64,000 bases of DNA from Sphingosinicella flava (GCF_016025255.1 NZ_CP065592.1:1717122-1781121); one strand, 5' to 3'; numbered from the stretch's first letter, positions 33,371-46,157 are shown. Program-made: numbers and translations. The notes: a model not told the origin generated them from the sequence alone.

Positions 33371-34656
33371 AGCTCCCCGCTTTTCTTCTCTCCCTATTCC
33401 TCCTCGCCGGCTGCGTGTCGAACGGCGTCCGCCAGGACAATCTGGGCGAGATCGCCGCCGACTATGTCCAGATGACGCTGGAAATCGGCGAGCGCGAGCC
33501 CGGCTATGTCGACGCTTATTATGGGCCGAAGGAATGGCAGGACGCCGCCAAGGCCGCGCCCCGCTCGCTCGCCGACCTGGCCGAGGAAGCGCGCCGCCTC
33601 ACCGGCCGCGTCAACGCGCTGAAAACGGACGGCCTCGACGCGACGAGCCTGCGTCGCCGCGATTTCCTCCTGGCGCAACTCACCGCCGCGACGACGCGAT
33701 TGCGCATGCTGCAGGGCGAGAAGCTCTCCTTCGCCGAAGAAGCGAAGGGCCTGTTCGGCGTCACGCCGGAATTGAAGGAACTCTCCGCCTACGATCCCAT
33801 CCTCGCCCGCATCGAAACCCTCGTGCCAGGCACTGGCCCCTTGTCCGAGCGCGTCGACGCCTTCCAGGATCGCTTCACCATTCCCAAGGACCGCCTGAAG
33901 CCGGTGTTCGACGCCGCCATCGCCGAATGCCGCCGCCGCACCGCGGTGCATATCGCGATGCCCGCGAACGAGAGCTTCAAGATGGAATTCGTCACCGGCA
34001 AGAGCTGGTCCGGCTACAATTACTACCAGGGCAACGCCCATAGCCTCATCCAGATCAACACCGACCTGCCGATCCGCATCAGCCGCGCCGTCGATCTCGG
34101 CTGCCACGAAGGCTATCCGGGCCATCATGCGCTCAACATGCTGCTCGAGGAGCGGCTCACCAAAGGCAAGGGCTGGATCGAATTCAGCGTCTATCCGCTC
34201 TATTCGCCCCAGTCGCTGATCGCCGAGGGCTCGGCCAATTACGGCATCGACCTCGCCTTCCCCGGCCCCGAGCGCCTCGCCTTCGAGACGCGAGCCCTTT
34301 ATCCACTCGCGGGCATCCCCACCGCGGACGCCGCCAAATATCTGGAACTCCTCAAGGCCACCAGCGAACTCGCCGGCGCCCGCTTCACCATCGCCCGCGA
34401 TTTCCTGGAAGGCCGCATCGACCGTGCCAAGGCGGTCGAACTCACCCAGAAATACCAGCTGGTGTCAAAAGCGCGCGCCGAACAGTCGATCGACTTCACC
34501 ACCCAGTATCGCAGCTACGTGATCAATTACGGCCTCGGCCAGGACATGGTCCGCACCTATGTCGAAGCCGCCGGGCCGTCATCCGACGCCCGCTGGAAGA
34601 GGATGGAAGAAGTGATCTCGGAACCGACGCTGCCGAACGATTTGTTGAGGCGATAA
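33367..34656 (+). CDS. DUF885 family lipoprotein, putative metallopeptidase
   Basis: This 429-residue protein starts at ATG 33367, overlapping the nhaA stop (ATGA); a much longer in-frame frame from 32071 crosses nhaA out of frame and is not real. The lipobox is LLAGC (Cys16). The zinc-type motif HEGYPGHH lies near residues 247-254, with the DUF885 features [12 protein letters not shown] and [14 protein letters not shown]. It is probably anchored to the envelope. The substrate is unknown. Confidence 0.85.
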   Translation: MKLPAFLLSLFLLAGCVSNGVRQDNLGEIAADYVQMTLEIGEREPGYVDAYYGPKEWQDAAKAAPRSLADLAEEARRLTGRVNALKTDGLDATSLRRRDFLLAQLTAATTRLRMLQGEKLSFAEEAKGLFGVTPELKELSAYDPILARIETLVPGTGPLSERVDAFQDRFTIPKDRLKPVFDAAIAECRRRTAVHIAMPANESFKMEFVTGKSWSGYNYYQGNAHSLIQINTDLPIRISRAVDLGCHEGYPGHHALNMLLEERLTKGKGWIEFSVYPLYSPQSLIAEGSANYGIDLAFPGPERLAFETRALYPLAGIPTADAAKYLELLKATSELAGARFTIARDFLEGRIDRAKAVELTQKYQLVSKARAEQSIDFTTQYRSYVINYGLGQDMVRTYVEAAGPSSDARWKRMEEVISEPTLPNDLLRR

Positions 34657-34662
34657 TTTCTG

Positions 34663-34690
34663 CCCTCTCCCGTCAAAGGGAGAGGGGATT
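34663..34690. terminator. Hairpin between convergent genes
   Basis: Arms CCCTCTCCC and GGGAGAGGG around GTCAAA lie between the stops of the DUF885 gene and etfA, suitable as a bidirectional terminator. It resembles family A palindromes but with a different loop and no tail. Confidence 0.65.
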
Positions 34691-34693
34691 TCA

Positions 34694-35619
<926 letters not shown>

Positions 35620-35623
<4 letters not shown>

Positions 35624-36369
35624 CCCACCACTCCCGTTTCACGCAATTTGTCGATCAGTTCGTCGACCGAGCCGACCTTGACGCCCGCCGAGCGTTTCGC
35701 CGGTTCGACGACCTTCAGCGTCTTGAGGCGCGGCGCGGTGTCGACGCCGTAATCGGCCGGACTCTTGGTCGCGAGCGGCTTCGACTTCGCCTTCATGATG
35801 TTCGGCAGCGAGGCGTAGCGCGGCTCGTTCAGGCGAAGATCGGTCGTGACGATGGCCGGGAGCTTGAGGTTCACCGTTTCGAGACCGCCATCCACTTCGC
35901 GCGTCACGTTGACGCTGTCGCCGGTCACTTCGACCTTCGACGCGAACGTGCCCTGGCCCCAGCCGAGCAGCGCCGCGAGCATCTGGCCGGTCTGGTTGCT
36001 GTCGTCGTCGATCGCCTGCTTGCCGAGGATCACCATGCCGGGCTGCTCTTCCTCGGCGACCTTTTGGAGGATCTTGGCGACGGCGAGCGGCTCGACTTCA
36101 TCGTCGGTCTGGACCAGAATCGCGCGGTCGGCGCCCATGGCGAGCGCGGTGCGGAGCGTTTCCTGCGCCTTGGCCGGGCCGATCGACACCACGACGATCT
36201 CGCTCGCAGCACCCTTTTCCTTCAGCCGGATCGCCTCTTCCACGGCGATCTCGTCGAACGGGTTCATGCTCATCTTGACGTTGGCCAGGTCGACGCCCGT
36301 TCCGTCCGCCTTCACGCGCGGCTTCACATTATAGTCGATGACCCGCTTCACGGGGACCAGCAGCTTCAT
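35620..36369 (-). CDS. etfB: Electron transfer flavoprotein beta subunit
   Basis: This 249-residue AMP-binding subunit starts [16 protein letters not shown] and includes [56 protein letters not shown] and the C-terminal recognition region. It precedes etfA in one operon. Confidence 0.96.
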
Positions 36370-36384
36370 GCTCTTTCCTCTCTC

Positions 36385-36437
36385 GTATCCCGGCGAAGGC
36401 CGGGATCCAGACTGGGCACCGGCCTGCGCCGGTGCAC
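36385..36437. repeat. Family B palindrome plus short hairpin upstream of etfB
   Basis: TATCCCGGCGAAGGCCGGGAT is followed by GCACCGGCCTGCGCCGGTGC, between sucC and etfB. Confidence 0.65.
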
Positions 36438-36476
36438 ATGATCGAGCGGGCAGCTATCCCGCCCCTTACGTTAACG

Positions 36477-37676
36477 TCAAGCGGCTTGCTTCACCTGCGC
36501 AACGATCTTCTGCGCGGCGTCGCCCAGATCGTTGGCCGCCACGATGGGCAGGCCGCTCTCGGCGAGGATGCGCTTGCCTTCCTCGACGTTCGTGCCTTCG
36601 AGGCGCACGACCAAGGGCACGCCGAGGTTCACTTCCTTCGCCGCGGCGATGATGCCTTCCGCGATGATGTCGCAGCGCATGATGCCGCCGAAGATGTTGA
36701 CGAGGATGCCCTTCACCGCCGGATCGGACAGGATGATCTTGAACGCCGCCGTCACCTTCTCCTTGTTGGCGCCGCCGCCGACGTCGAGGAAGTTGGCCGG
36801 GAAGGCGCCGTGCAGCTTGATGATGTCCATCGTGGCCATGGCGAGGCCCGCGCCGTTCACCATGCAGCCGATGTCGCCGTCCAATTTGATGTAGGCGAGG
36901 TCGTATTTGGACGCCTCGACCTCCATCGGATCTTCTTCGGTGAGGTCGCGCAGCTCGGCGAGGTCCGGGTGACGGAACATCGCGTTCGAATCGAAGCCGA
37001 CCTTGGCGTCGAGCACCATCAGTTGGCCCGTGTCGGTGACGGCGAGCGGATTGATCTCGATCTGGCTCGCATCGGTACCGAGGAAAGCGTTGTAGAGCCC
37101 CTGCAGCACCTTCGCCGCCTGCTTGGCGAGATCGCCCTCCAGCTTCAGCGCGGCGGCCACGGCGCGGCCGTGATGCGGCATCAGGCCGGTCGCCGGGTCG
37201 ATGGTGATCGTCGTGATCTTCTCCGGCGTGTTGTGCGCCACGTCTTCGATGTCCATGCCGCCTTCGGTGGACGCCACGACCGCGATGCGGCCCGTCGCGC
37301 GGTCGACGAGCAGCGCCAGGTAGAATTCCTTCGCGATGTCGACGCCGTCCGTCACGTAGAGGCGCTGCACCTGCTTGCCTTCCGCCCCGGTCTGGATGGT
37401 GACGAGCGTATTGCCGAGCATCTCACCGGCCGCGTGGCGCACTTCGTCCTCGGTCCGGGCCAGCCGAACGCCGCCCTTCGCATCCGGGCCCAATTCCTTG
37501 AATTTGCCCTTGCCCCGGCCGCCGGCATGGATCTGCGCCTTCACGACGTAAAGCGGCCCGGGCAGCTTCTTCGACGCCTCGACGGCTTCCTCGACGCTCA
37601 TCGCGGCATAGCCCTGCGGCACCGCGACTCCGAACTTGGCGAGCAATTCCTTGGCCTGATATTCATGGATGTTCAT
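36477..37676 (-). CDS. sucC: Succinate-CoA ligase beta subunit
   Basis: This 399-residue ATP-grasp subunit begins [20 protein letters not shown] and has [28 protein letters not shown] and [11 protein letters not shown] with [15 protein letters not shown], all SucC hallmarks. It acts in the TCA cycle with SucD, whose gene is not in the window downstream. A long antisense open frame across it is a codon-bias artefact. Confidence 0.96.
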   Translation of the reverse strand: MNIHEYQAKELLAKFGVAVPQGYAAMSVEEAVEASKKLPGPLYVVKAQIHAGGRGKGKFKELGPDAKGGVRLARTEDEVRHAAGEMLGNTLVTIQTGAEGKQVQRLYVTDGVDIAKEFYLALLVDRATGRIAVVASTEGGMDIEDVAHNTPEKITTITIDPATGLMPHHGRAVAAALKLEGDLAKQAAKVLQGLYNAFLGTDASQIEINPLAVTDTGQLMVLDAKVGFDSNAMFRHPDLAELRDLTEEDPMEVEASKYDLAYIKLDGDIGCMVNGAGLAMATMDIIKLHGAFPANFLDVGGGANKEKVTAAFKIILSDPAVKGILVNIFGGIMRCDIIAEGIIAAAKEVNLGVPLVVRLEGTNVEEGKRILAESGLPIVAANDLGDAAQKIVAQVKQAA

Positions 37677-37779
37677 GGAAAGGCACTCCCTTTGGCAAAG
37701 AGTTTGCGCGCCCTAAAGCACAGACGGCCCCGCTTTGGAAGGGCAGGGAAGGGAACAAGGCGCTGGATCGGTTCAGGCA

Positions 37780-38652
37780 CTAGCCGGTCCGCGCCTCCTC
37801 CGCCCTCAGCCAAGCCGCGAAAGCCTGCATCGCCGCCGTCTCCGGACGGGACTTCAAACGCGTGAGCCAATAATGTCCGCCGTCCAGTTCCGCGGCGAAA
37901 GGCCGCACCAGCCGCTCGGCCGCGAGCTCGCCTTCGAACAAACGCGCCGGCAGCAAGGCGACCCCCGCCCCGCTCGCCGCCGCCAGCGCCATGGCGGGCG
38001 AGGAATCGAAGACCGGCCCCCTGATATGCGGTGCGTCCGCCGCCGCCGCCGCGAACCAGCGCGGCCATTCGTCGGCGCGATAGGAACGCAGCAACGTTTC
38101 CCGCGCCAGATCCTGCGGCGCCTTGAGCCGCCGTGCGATGCCCGGCGCGCAGAGCGGCGTCAGCGGCGCATCCATCAGCGCCGTCGCCTCCACCCCGTGC
38201 CAGGCCCCGTCGCCGAAGCGGATGGCGAGGTCCAGCCCTTCGCCCGCCAGGTCGACGCGATTGTTGTTGGTGAGGAGGCGCAGGTCGATCGCCGGATGCG
38301 CCGCCTCGAATCCGGGCAGGCGCGGCAGCAGCCAGCCGGTCGCGAAGGTGCCGACCACCCCGACCGTCAGCACCTCGCTATAGCCGCCCTCGAACCGCGC
38401 CATCACCGCGCCGATCCGCGCGAACGCCTCGTCCAGCACCGGCACGAGGGCCGCGCCTTCGTCGGTCAGCGCCAGCCCGCGCGGCAGGCGGCGGAACAGC
38501 GGCACGCCCAATCGCGCCTCCAGCGCCTTGATCTGATGGCTGACCGCCGCCTGCGTCACGCAGAGGTCCAGCGCCGCGCGGGTAAAGCTCAAATGCCGGG
38601 CGGACGCGGCAAAGGCGCGCAGGGCGTTGAGCGGAAGCTGGGACAGGTCCAT
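37780..38652 (-). CDS. LysR-family regulator, AmpR/GcvA type
   Basis: This 290-residue regulator has an N-terminal winged helix (LPLNALRAFAASARHLSFTRAA, then TQAAVSHQIKALEARLGVPLF) and a periplasmic-binding-like effector domain. It is divergent from a class A beta-lactamase gene with a 97-base spacer. That matches the AmpR arrangement of chromosomal beta-lactamases controlled by muropeptides, so it probably regulates that gene. GcvA-like regulators have the same architecture. Confidence 0.88.
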   Translation of the reverse strand: MDLSQLPLNALRAFAASARHLSFTRAALDLCVTQAAVSHQIKALEARLGVPLFRRLPRGLALTDEGAALVPVLDEAFARIGAVMARFEGGYSEVLTVGVVGTFATGWLLPRLPGFEAAHPAIDLRLLTNNNRVDLAGEGLDLAIRFGDGAWHGVEATALMDAPLTPLCAPGIARRLKAPQDLARETLLRSYRADEWPRWFAAAAADAPHIRGPVFDSSPAMALAAASGAGVALLPARLFEGELAAERLVRPFAAELDGGHYWLTRLKSRPETAAMQAFAAWLRAEEARTG

Positions 38653-38685
38653 CGCCCGCCATTAGCAAAATTCATGGCTCCTGCG

Positions 38686-38702
38686 AACAATCGTCGTTTG
38701 TT
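38686..38702. promoter_or_regulatory. Candidate LysR-type operator
   Basis: AACAA (38686-38690) and TTGTT (38698-38702) form an inverted repeat with a 7-base gap in the divergent promoter of the LysR gene and the beta-lactamase. Assignment is by position and symmetry only. Confidence 0.4.
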
Positions 38703-38749
38703 GCGTCCGCGGCGCGCCTGCACTCTCGCCTTCGAAAAGGGAGACGACC

Positions 38750-39631
38750 ATGATCGAGAGGCGTACCATTCTTGGCGGCCTGGCCAGCGCGGCGCTGCTG
38801 GCAACCGTTCCAGCCTGCGCGGCGAAAAAACCCGCGAAAACAGGCAACAAGCTGGGCGATGCGATGGCCGCGCTGGAACGCGAAAGCGGCGGCAGGCTTG
38901 GGCTGGCCTGGCTCGACAAGGCCAGCGGCGAACGCTCCGGCTGGCGCGGCGGCGAACGCTTCGCCATGTGCAGCTCCTTCAAATTTCTATTGGCTGCCGC
39001 GACCCTCGCCCGCGTGGACAAGGGCGTGGAGACGCTCGATCGGGCCATTTCCATCGCCAAGACCGACATGGTGCCGAACAGCCCGTTCAGCGAAGGGCGC
39101 GTCGGCGGGAGCGCGACCGTTGCGGAGCTTTGCCAGGCGACCGTCCAACGCAGCGACAATGCCGCCGCCAATTTGCTGCTCGCGCCGCTCGGAGGCCCGC
39201 CTGCCTTCACCCGCTATCTGCGCGCGGCGGGCGATCCCGTCACCCGCCTCGACCGCATCGAGCCGCAGATGAACGACATGAAGGGAAGCGACCCGCGCGA
39301 CACCACCACGCCGGACGCGATGGTCGGCAATTTGGGCCGCTTCCTGATCGGCGATGCCCTAACCCCCGCCTCGCGCGCGCGCCTCCTCGCCTGGATGAAC
39401 GGCAACCTCACCGGCGACGGCCGCATCCGCGCGGGCGTGCCCAAAGGCTGGACGGTCGCCGACAAGACCGGCACCAGCGGCCACGGCAATTATAACGACG
39501 TCGCCCTTATCCAGCCGCCGGGCCGCGCGCCGATCCTGCTCGCCATCTATCTCGCCGAAACCCCGCTCGAATGGGCCGCTGCCGAAGCGATCCACGCCAG
39601 GGCAACGCGCGCCGTCCTCGCCAGCCTCTGA
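38750..39631 (+). CDS. Class A beta-lactamase
   Basis: This 293-residue serine beta-lactamase has S75-S-F-K78 (family Ser70/Lys73) preceded by Cys74, the SDN loop at 135-137, the general-base Glu171 in RIEPQMND (family Glu166) and KTG at 239-241. The residue after KTGT is Ser, so there is no Cys238 partner and the carbapenemase-type disulfide is absent. The N-terminus RRTILGGLASAALLATVPACA looks like a Tat-type signal. The gene is under a divergent AmpR-like regulator. The substrate range cannot be read from sequence alone. Confidence 0.93.
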   Translation: MIERRTILGGLASAALLATVPACAAKKPAKTGNKLGDAMAALERESGGRLGLAWLDKASGERSGWRGGERFAMCSSFKFLLAAATLARVDKGVETLDRAISIAKTDMVPNSPFSEGRVGGSATVAELCQATVQRSDNAAANLLLAPLGGPPAFTRYLRAAGDPVTRLDRIEPQMNDMKGSDPRDTTTPDAMVGNLGRFLIGDALTPASRARLLAWMNGNLTGDGRIRAGVPKGWTVADKTGTSGHGNYNDVALIQPPGRAPILLAIYLAETPLEWAAAEAIHARATRAVLASL

Positions 39632-39690
39632 TCCTGACGCTCCGATCATAACCCCTCTAAAACCACCACTCACACCTTCCCACCTCTCCG

Positions 39691-39778
39691 CGTCACTCCA
39701 GCGAAAGCTGGAGTCTCGGCAGCGCCGTCACCCGCATATTGAGATTCCAGCTTTCGCTGGAATGACCCTGGAATGACG
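39691..39778. repeat. Family B paired REP-like palindromes
   Basis: CGTCACTCCAGCGAAAGC at the left and TTCCAGCTTTCGCTGGAATG at the right are inverted partners about 30 bases apart, followed by a partial third unit GGAATGACG. It lies between the beta-lactamase gene and dinB. Confidence 0.8.
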
Positions 39779-39854
39779 AAAGGGCGAACGGAGCAGGGGC
39801 GGATGAGGTGGACGAAACTTCCCCTCCGCCCCGCACCTTGCTAAAGAACAAGGC

Positions 39855-40940
39855 GTGAACGACTTAGCCCCCCTCCGCAAGATCATTCATGTCGACATGG
39901 ACGCCTTCTTCGCGTCGGTGGAGCAGCGCGACAATCCGGAGCTTCGCGGCAAGCCGCTCGCCGTCGGCGGCATGCACCGGGGCGTGGTCGCGGCGGCGAG
40001 CTATGAGGCGCGGCCCTTCGGCGTCCGCTCCGCCATGCCGTCGGTCACCGCGCTCCGCAAATGCCCTGACCTCATCTTCGTGAAGCCCCGCTTCGACGCC
40101 TATCGGGAAGTGTCGAACCAGATCCGCGCCATCTTCCACGATTATACGCCGCACGTCGAACCGCTGTCGCTCGACGAAGCCTATCTCGACGTGACGGAAG
40201 ACCTGAAGGGCATCGGCATCGCGACCGACATCGCCAGGGAAATCCGCGCCCGCATCAAGGCGGAGACCGGCCTCACCGCCTCGGCGGGCGTCTCCTACAA
40301 CAAATTCCTCGCCAAATTGGCGTCCGACCAGAACAAGCCAGACGGCCTCTGCGTCATCACCCCCGCCAAGGGCCCCGCCTTCGTCGCCTCCCTGCCCGTC
40401 AGCCGCTTCCACGGCGTCGGGCCCCGGACGGCGGAAAAGATGGCGCGGCTCGGCATCGTGACGGGCGCCGACCTGCGCGATTGCTCCCGCGAATTTCTCG
40501 CGCAGCATTTCGGCAGCAGCGCGGATTATTATTACGACCTCGCCCGCGCCGTCTGCCACCGCCAGGTCAAGGCGAACCGCGAGCGCAAGTCGATCGGCGC
40601 GGAAGACACTTTCTTCTCCGACCTCACCGACGAAATTGCGATGATCGCCGAACTCGATCGCATCAGCCAGACCGTGTGGCGCCGCATCGGCGAGAAGGGT
40701 GGCATCTCCGGCCGCACCGTCACGCTCAAGGTCAAATATCAGGATTTCCGGATCGTCACGCGCGCCAGAAGCCTCGACCGGGCGGTGAGCGGGCGGGAGG
40801 AATTTCTGGAGATCGGCAGCGCGCTGCTGCGCACCCTTTTGCCGGTACCGAAGGGCGTCCGGCTGCTCGGCCTCACCCTCTCCAACCTCGGCGAGAACGC
40901 CGCCCCTGCTCCGGAACGGGAATTGGCTCTGCCGCTCTAG
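39855..40940 (+). CDS. dinB: DNA polymerase IV (Y-family)
   Basis: This 361-residue translesion polymerase shows HVDMDAFFASVEQRDNPEL, SLDEAYLDVTED with the catalytic acidic pair, and the helix-hairpin-helix VSRFHGVGPRTAEKMARLGI. The C-terminal little-finger domain is complete, but the end (ERELALPL) is not an obvious QL-type beta-clamp motif. The start is GTG 39855. Confidence 0.94.
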   Translation: MNDLAPLRKIIHVDMDAFFASVEQRDNPELRGKPLAVGGMHRGVVAAASYEARPFGVRSAMPSVTALRKCPDLIFVKPRFDAYREVSNQIRAIFHDYTPHVEPLSLDEAYLDVTEDLKGIGIATDIAREIRARIKAETGLTASAGVSYNKFLAKLASDQNKPDGLCVITPAKGPAFVASLPVSRFHGVGPRTAEKMARLGIVTGADLRDCSREFLAQHFGSSADYYYDLARAVCHRQVKANRERKSIGAEDTFFSDLTDEIAMIAELDRISQTVWRRIGEKGGISGRTVTLKVKYQDFRIVTRARSLDRAVSGREEFLEIGSALLRTLLPVPKGVRLLGLTLSNLGENAAPAPERELALPL

Positions 40941-41072
40941 GAAGAAATCCGACTCAGGTCGTCGCGCATACCATGCGCTTCATTCCCAAAGGCCTGAAAT
41001 CGCTTCCGAAACGACAGGAACGTTACGCCTTGCGCTGCGCTTGAAGAGCTTTCCGGAACAACGGAAGCTGAA

Positions 41073-41441
41073 ATGACGGAAGAGCAGAATCTGGTGATTC
41101 CGCTGGTGGAGGAGCGCGTCTCCACCGCCAAGCGGGAAGTGGAGACCGGCCGCGTGCGGCTGCGCACCCGGGTCGAGGAACGGCAGGAAATGGCGCGGGC
41201 CGACCTCGCTCGCGACGAGGTCGAGATCGAACGCGTTCCGCTGAACGTCGAGGTCGATGCCGTGCCCGATGTCCGCCAGGAAGGCGACGTCACCATCGTG
41301 CCGGTGGTCGAGGAAGTGCTCGTCGTCGAAAAGAAATGGGTGCTGGTCGAGGAAATCCGCTTCCGCCGCACCCGCAGCCACGAAGAATTCGCGCAATCCG
41401 TGACCGTCCGCGCGCAGCGGGCCGAAGTGGAGCGTGAGTGA
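41073..41441 (+). CDS. DUF2382 domain protein
   Basis: This 122-residue, very charged protein is a single DUF2382 (YsnF/AvaK) domain: IPLVEERVSTAKREVETGRV and EVEIERVPLNVEVDAVPDVR, ending in repeated arginine/glutamate strands. Members occur with stress-response genes; molecular role is unknown. It sits 43 bases before a longer DUF2382 protein, suggesting one unit. Confidence 0.87.
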   Translation: MTEEQNLVIPLVEERVSTAKREVETGRVRLRTRVEERQEMARADLARDEVEIERVPLNVEVDAVPDVRQEGDVTIVPVVEEVLVVEKKWVLVEEIRFRRTRSHEEFAQSVTVRAQRAEVERE

Positions 41442-41484
41442 GAGAGCGGGAACCAACCACGACAATCTTTAAGGAGTAGATGCC

Positions 41485-42459
41485 ATGTCGCGTACCATCA
41501 CCGCCATATTCGACAGCCAGAGCGAGGCCGACGCCGCCAAGATGCGGCTCACCTCCAGCCGCATCGACGCGGACAATATCCGGATCATCGACCAGAATGC
41601 GTCGGGAAGCACCGGTTCCAGTTCCAGCGCGGGCGGCCAGAATAAGGGCTTCTTCGATTCGCTGAAGGACATGTTCCTCCCCGACGAGGACGCTCATGCT
41701 TATGGCGAAGGCATCAGCCGCGGCGGCTATCTCCTTTGCGCGCAGGTGGACGAAGACGAGGCGGACGAGGCGATCCGCATCCTCGACGAAGCCGAGAGCG
41801 TCGATTTCGACCAGCGCCAGGACGAATGGCGCAGCCAGGGCTGGACCGGCTGGGCGGGCCGCACCGACACCGGCGCGGTATCCGGCGCGGGCATGGGCGC
41901 CTCGGGCCTCGGCACGGCCGCCATGGGCGGCACCAGCATGGAAAGCGGCTCCGGCATGACAAGCGGCCAGTATGAAAGCGGCCGGACGGTCGAGGAGGAA
42001 CGCATCCCGATCGTCGAGGAAGAGCTTCGCGTCGGCAAGCGCGAAGTCGCCCGCGGCGGCGCCCGCGTCCGCTCCTACATCCGCGAAACCCCGGTTCACG
42101 AGCAGGTCAGCCTGCGCGAGGAGCAGGTCAGCGTCGAGCGTCGCCCGGTCGACCAGCGCCTCTCCTCCGCCGATCTCAGCAGCGGCGACATGCTGCGCGA
42201 GCATGACATCGAAATGACCGAAACGGCCGAGGAAGCCGTGGTCGGCAAGGAAGCCCGCGTGCGCGAGGAGCTGGTCGTCAGGAAGACCGCCGAAGAGCGT
42301 GTCGAGGATATCGAGGAGACGGTGCGCAACACCGAGGTCGAGGTGGACGAAGGCCTGCGCGAGGACCGCCCTGCCTTCGGTTTCAAGGGCGATGCGTCGA
42401 AGAGCGACATGGACCGCGAACGCAGCGATTTCGAACGCGACGACAAGAGCCGCTATTAA
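41485..42459 (+). CDS. DUF2382 protein with N-terminal general-stress (GlsF/YflT-like) domain
   Basis: This 324-residue protein begins RTITAIFDSQSEADAAKMRL, a YflT-like ferredoxin-type domain. A glycine/serine linker (GMGASGLGTAAMGG region) leads to a C-terminal DUF2382 region from residue about 170 (ERIPIVEEELRVGKREVARGG). Paralogous to the preceding gene through the DUF2382 part. It is followed by a strong terminator. Confidence 0.87.
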   Translation: MSRTITAIFDSQSEADAAKMRLTSSRIDADNIRIIDQNASGSTGSSSSAGGQNKGFFDSLKDMFLPDEDAHAYGEGISRGGYLLCAQVDEDEADEAIRILDEAESVDFDQRQDEWRSQGWTGWAGRTDTGAVSGAGMGASGLGTAAMGGTSMESGSGMTSGQYESGRTVEEERIPIVEEELRVGKREVARGGARVRSYIRETPVHEQVSLREEQVSVERRPVDQRLSSADLSSGDMLREHDIEMTETAEEAVVGKEARVREELVVRKTAEERVEDIEETVRNTEVEVDEGLREDRPAFGFKGDASKSDMDRERSDFERDDKSRY

Positions 42460-42470
42460 GGTTCGTTGAG

Positions 42471-42497
42471 AAAGGGCGGCGCACCATGCCGCCCTTT
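42471..42497 (+). terminator. Rho-independent terminator
   Basis: Perfect ten-base arms AAAGGGCGGC and GCCGCCCTTT with loop GCACCAT, followed by CTTTCGTTTTGTC. It ends transcription of the DUF2382 pair. Confidence 0.92.
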
Positions 42498-42540
42498 CTT
42501 TCGTTTTGTCATGTTCTTGTTATGTTCTATACGCTTGGAC

Positions 42541-43275
42541 ATGCAGGAGTCGTTCGGATTCGCCCGTCTCGAAATCGACGCATGGCGCTTCGCCCTCACC
42601 GGGCATTTTGGCCCGATCCCCGATGTGCCGCGCCGCCCACCGCATGCGCAAATGGTCAAATCGCTGATCAGCAGCCGCACGAAGGATGCCGTGTCGCTCG
42701 CCGCCTACCGCCGCCTTGGCCGCAAGTGGCCGAGCGCCCTCCAATTGGCGGGGGCCGCGCCGCCGCACGTGGAAAAGGTGATCCATGACGTCACCTTCGC
42801 CGACCGGAAAGCGGTCAACCTTCCCGCCGCCTTGCGGATGATCGCCCGCGAAAGCGGCGACCTGCGCCTCGACTTCCTTGGGAACTGGCCGGTGCCCGAC
42901 GCGCTCGCCTGGCTGGAGCGGCTGCCGGGCGTCGGCCGCAAGGTCGCCGCCGCGACGCTCAACGCCAGCACGCTCCGCCGCCCCGTCTTCATCGTCGACA
43001 GCCACGTCCACCGCGTCCTCCAGCGCCTCGGTTATATCGGCAGGGCCGCGACGCCGCGCCCTGCCAGCGAAAAGGTCACCGCGAGCGGCCTCGACGCCGA
43101 GGAGCTGAACAGCTTCTTCATCCACCTGAAGCATCTCGGCCAGACGGTCTGCCGCTTCGAATCCCCCGATTGCGCCGCCTGCCCGCTCAGCACCTCTTGT
43201 CCCAAAATCATCAGCCCAAACGCGTCCCTCCAGCGAAAGCGGGAGTCTCAACACACCCTCCATCCGGACGCATAA
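42541..43275 (+). CDS. Endonuclease III-like DNA glycosylase
   Basis: This 244-residue HhH-GPD protein (start MQESFGFARL at 42541, just after the terminator) has the HhH motif LPGVGRKVAAA with Lys134 and the GPD aspartate D153 in VDSHVHRVL, so base excision with AP-lyase activity is expected. The iron-sulfur cluster cysteines C204, C211, C214 and C220 fit C-x6-C-x2-C-x5-C. The last residues (about NASLQRKRESQHTLHPDA) are encoded by a family B repeat, so the C-terminal tail is repeat-derived. Confidence 0.88.
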   Translation: MQESFGFARLEIDAWRFALTGHFGPIPDVPRRPPHAQMVKSLISSRTKDAVSLAAYRRLGRKWPSALQLAGAAPPHVEKVIHDVTFADRKAVNLPAALRMIARESGDLRLDFLGNWPVPDALAWLERLPGVGRKVAAATLNASTLRRPVFIVDSHVHRVLQRLGYIGRAATPRPASEKVTASGLDAEELNSFFIHLKHLGQTVCRFESPDCAACPLSTSCPKIISPNASLQRKRESQHTLHPDA

Positions 43276-43301
43276 GGATTCCAGCTTTCGCTGGAATGAC
43301 G
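43223..43301. repeat. Family B paired REP-like palindromes overlapping a gene end
   Basis: CGTCCCTCCAGCGAAAGC at the left lies inside the 3' end of the endonuclease gene; the inverted partner ATTCCAGCTTTCGCTGGAATG follows after about 30 bases, upstream of the TPP riboswitch. Confidence 0.78.
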
Positions 43302-43315
43302 ATCGGAGTAGAAGG

Positions 43316-45339
<2,024 letters not shown>

Positions 45340-45368
45340 GGTCGTAACAACGAATCCTCCGGACCCTG

Positions 45369-46157
45369 CTACTCCTCGTGCCCTTCCACGACGCCGGTGA
45401 AGTCGACGAGCAAGGCCACGATCGATCCGTCTGCGGCCAGGCCGTAAGATGTGTTGAAGCAGCCGTCGCCCACGCCCGTTCGCATCAGAAAGGCGTCGCC
45501 CTTGGGCGCGCGCAGGCCCAGCGGATAGTCTGTCATGACAAGATCGACCTCCCCGTCCGGGCGCGGGCGTTTGGATCGAGGCAGGCGGTCGGGTAACGCG
45601 AAAAAATAATCGGCAAGATCCTGGACAGCGCCGCTGTCGATGAACGCGACGGTGCCGCCGTCCGTCACGATGCACCCAGGCTCGCCATCCTCCCGGAAGC
45701 TGGCCGGTTGCCACCGCGCGACCGGCTTGGCCGAAAACAGGATCGCCCCCATTTGCGGATCGTCATAGGCTCTCGCTGGACTACCAGGCGCTGGCGTGCC
45801 CGGCTGACGCGCCATCAGCACTTCGACGGCGAATGTCCCTTTGGGAAAGTCGAAAGCGAGTTGCTGGTCCTCAAAGCCGGGGCCGTCGACCGCGGCGATC
45901 CTGCCGCTCGGAAAGCGCAGGCGGGGGCCGGCGAGGACGAAAAATCCGGTAGGCCGCTGCGGGGGATCGATCGAACGCAGGATTTCGTCGGTAAAGGCTT
46001 CGAACACCCCCAGCTCCAGCCGCTTCGAAAAACCGGTCACAACCTCCGGCCGGTGTGTCTCCGACAATGGCTTGCGCGTCACCGGCTGGCCGCTGAAACA
46101 TTGCGCGACCAACGTCGCGCATGCGAAAATCGCGATCCAGATGATGATGAGTCGCAT
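45369..46157 (-). CDS. DUF4241-like exported protein
   Basis: This 262-residue protein has a short N-terminal hydrophobic segment (LIIIWIAIFACATLVAQC). The body resembles DUF4241: FPKGTFAVEVLMAR, ILFSAKPVARWQPAS, CIVTDGGTVAFIDSGAV, and the C-terminal pattern GVGDGCFNTSYGLAADGSIVALLVDF. No known function; some relatives sit near toxin-immunity loci. It is convergent with thiC. Confidence 0.65.
   Translation of the reverse strand: MRLIIIWIAIFACATLVAQCFSGQPVTRKPLSETHRPEVVTGFSKRLELGVFEAFTDEILRSIDPPQRPTGFFVLAGPRLRFPSGRIAAVDGPGFEDQQLAFDFPKGTFAVEVLMARQPGTPAPGSPARAYDDPQMGAILFSAKPVARWQPASFREDGEPGCIVTDGGTVAFIDSGAVQDLADYFFALPDRLPRSKRPRPDGEVDLVMTDYPLGLRAPKGDAFLMRTGVGDGCFNTSYGLAADGSIVALLVDFTGVVEGHEE

Noticed and set aside
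36432-37865. A 477-codon open frame on the + strand opposite sucC
   Set aside because: Its translation is His/Asp/Arg-rich without any domain and lies exactly antisense to a clear sucC; it reflects G+C-rich codon bias.
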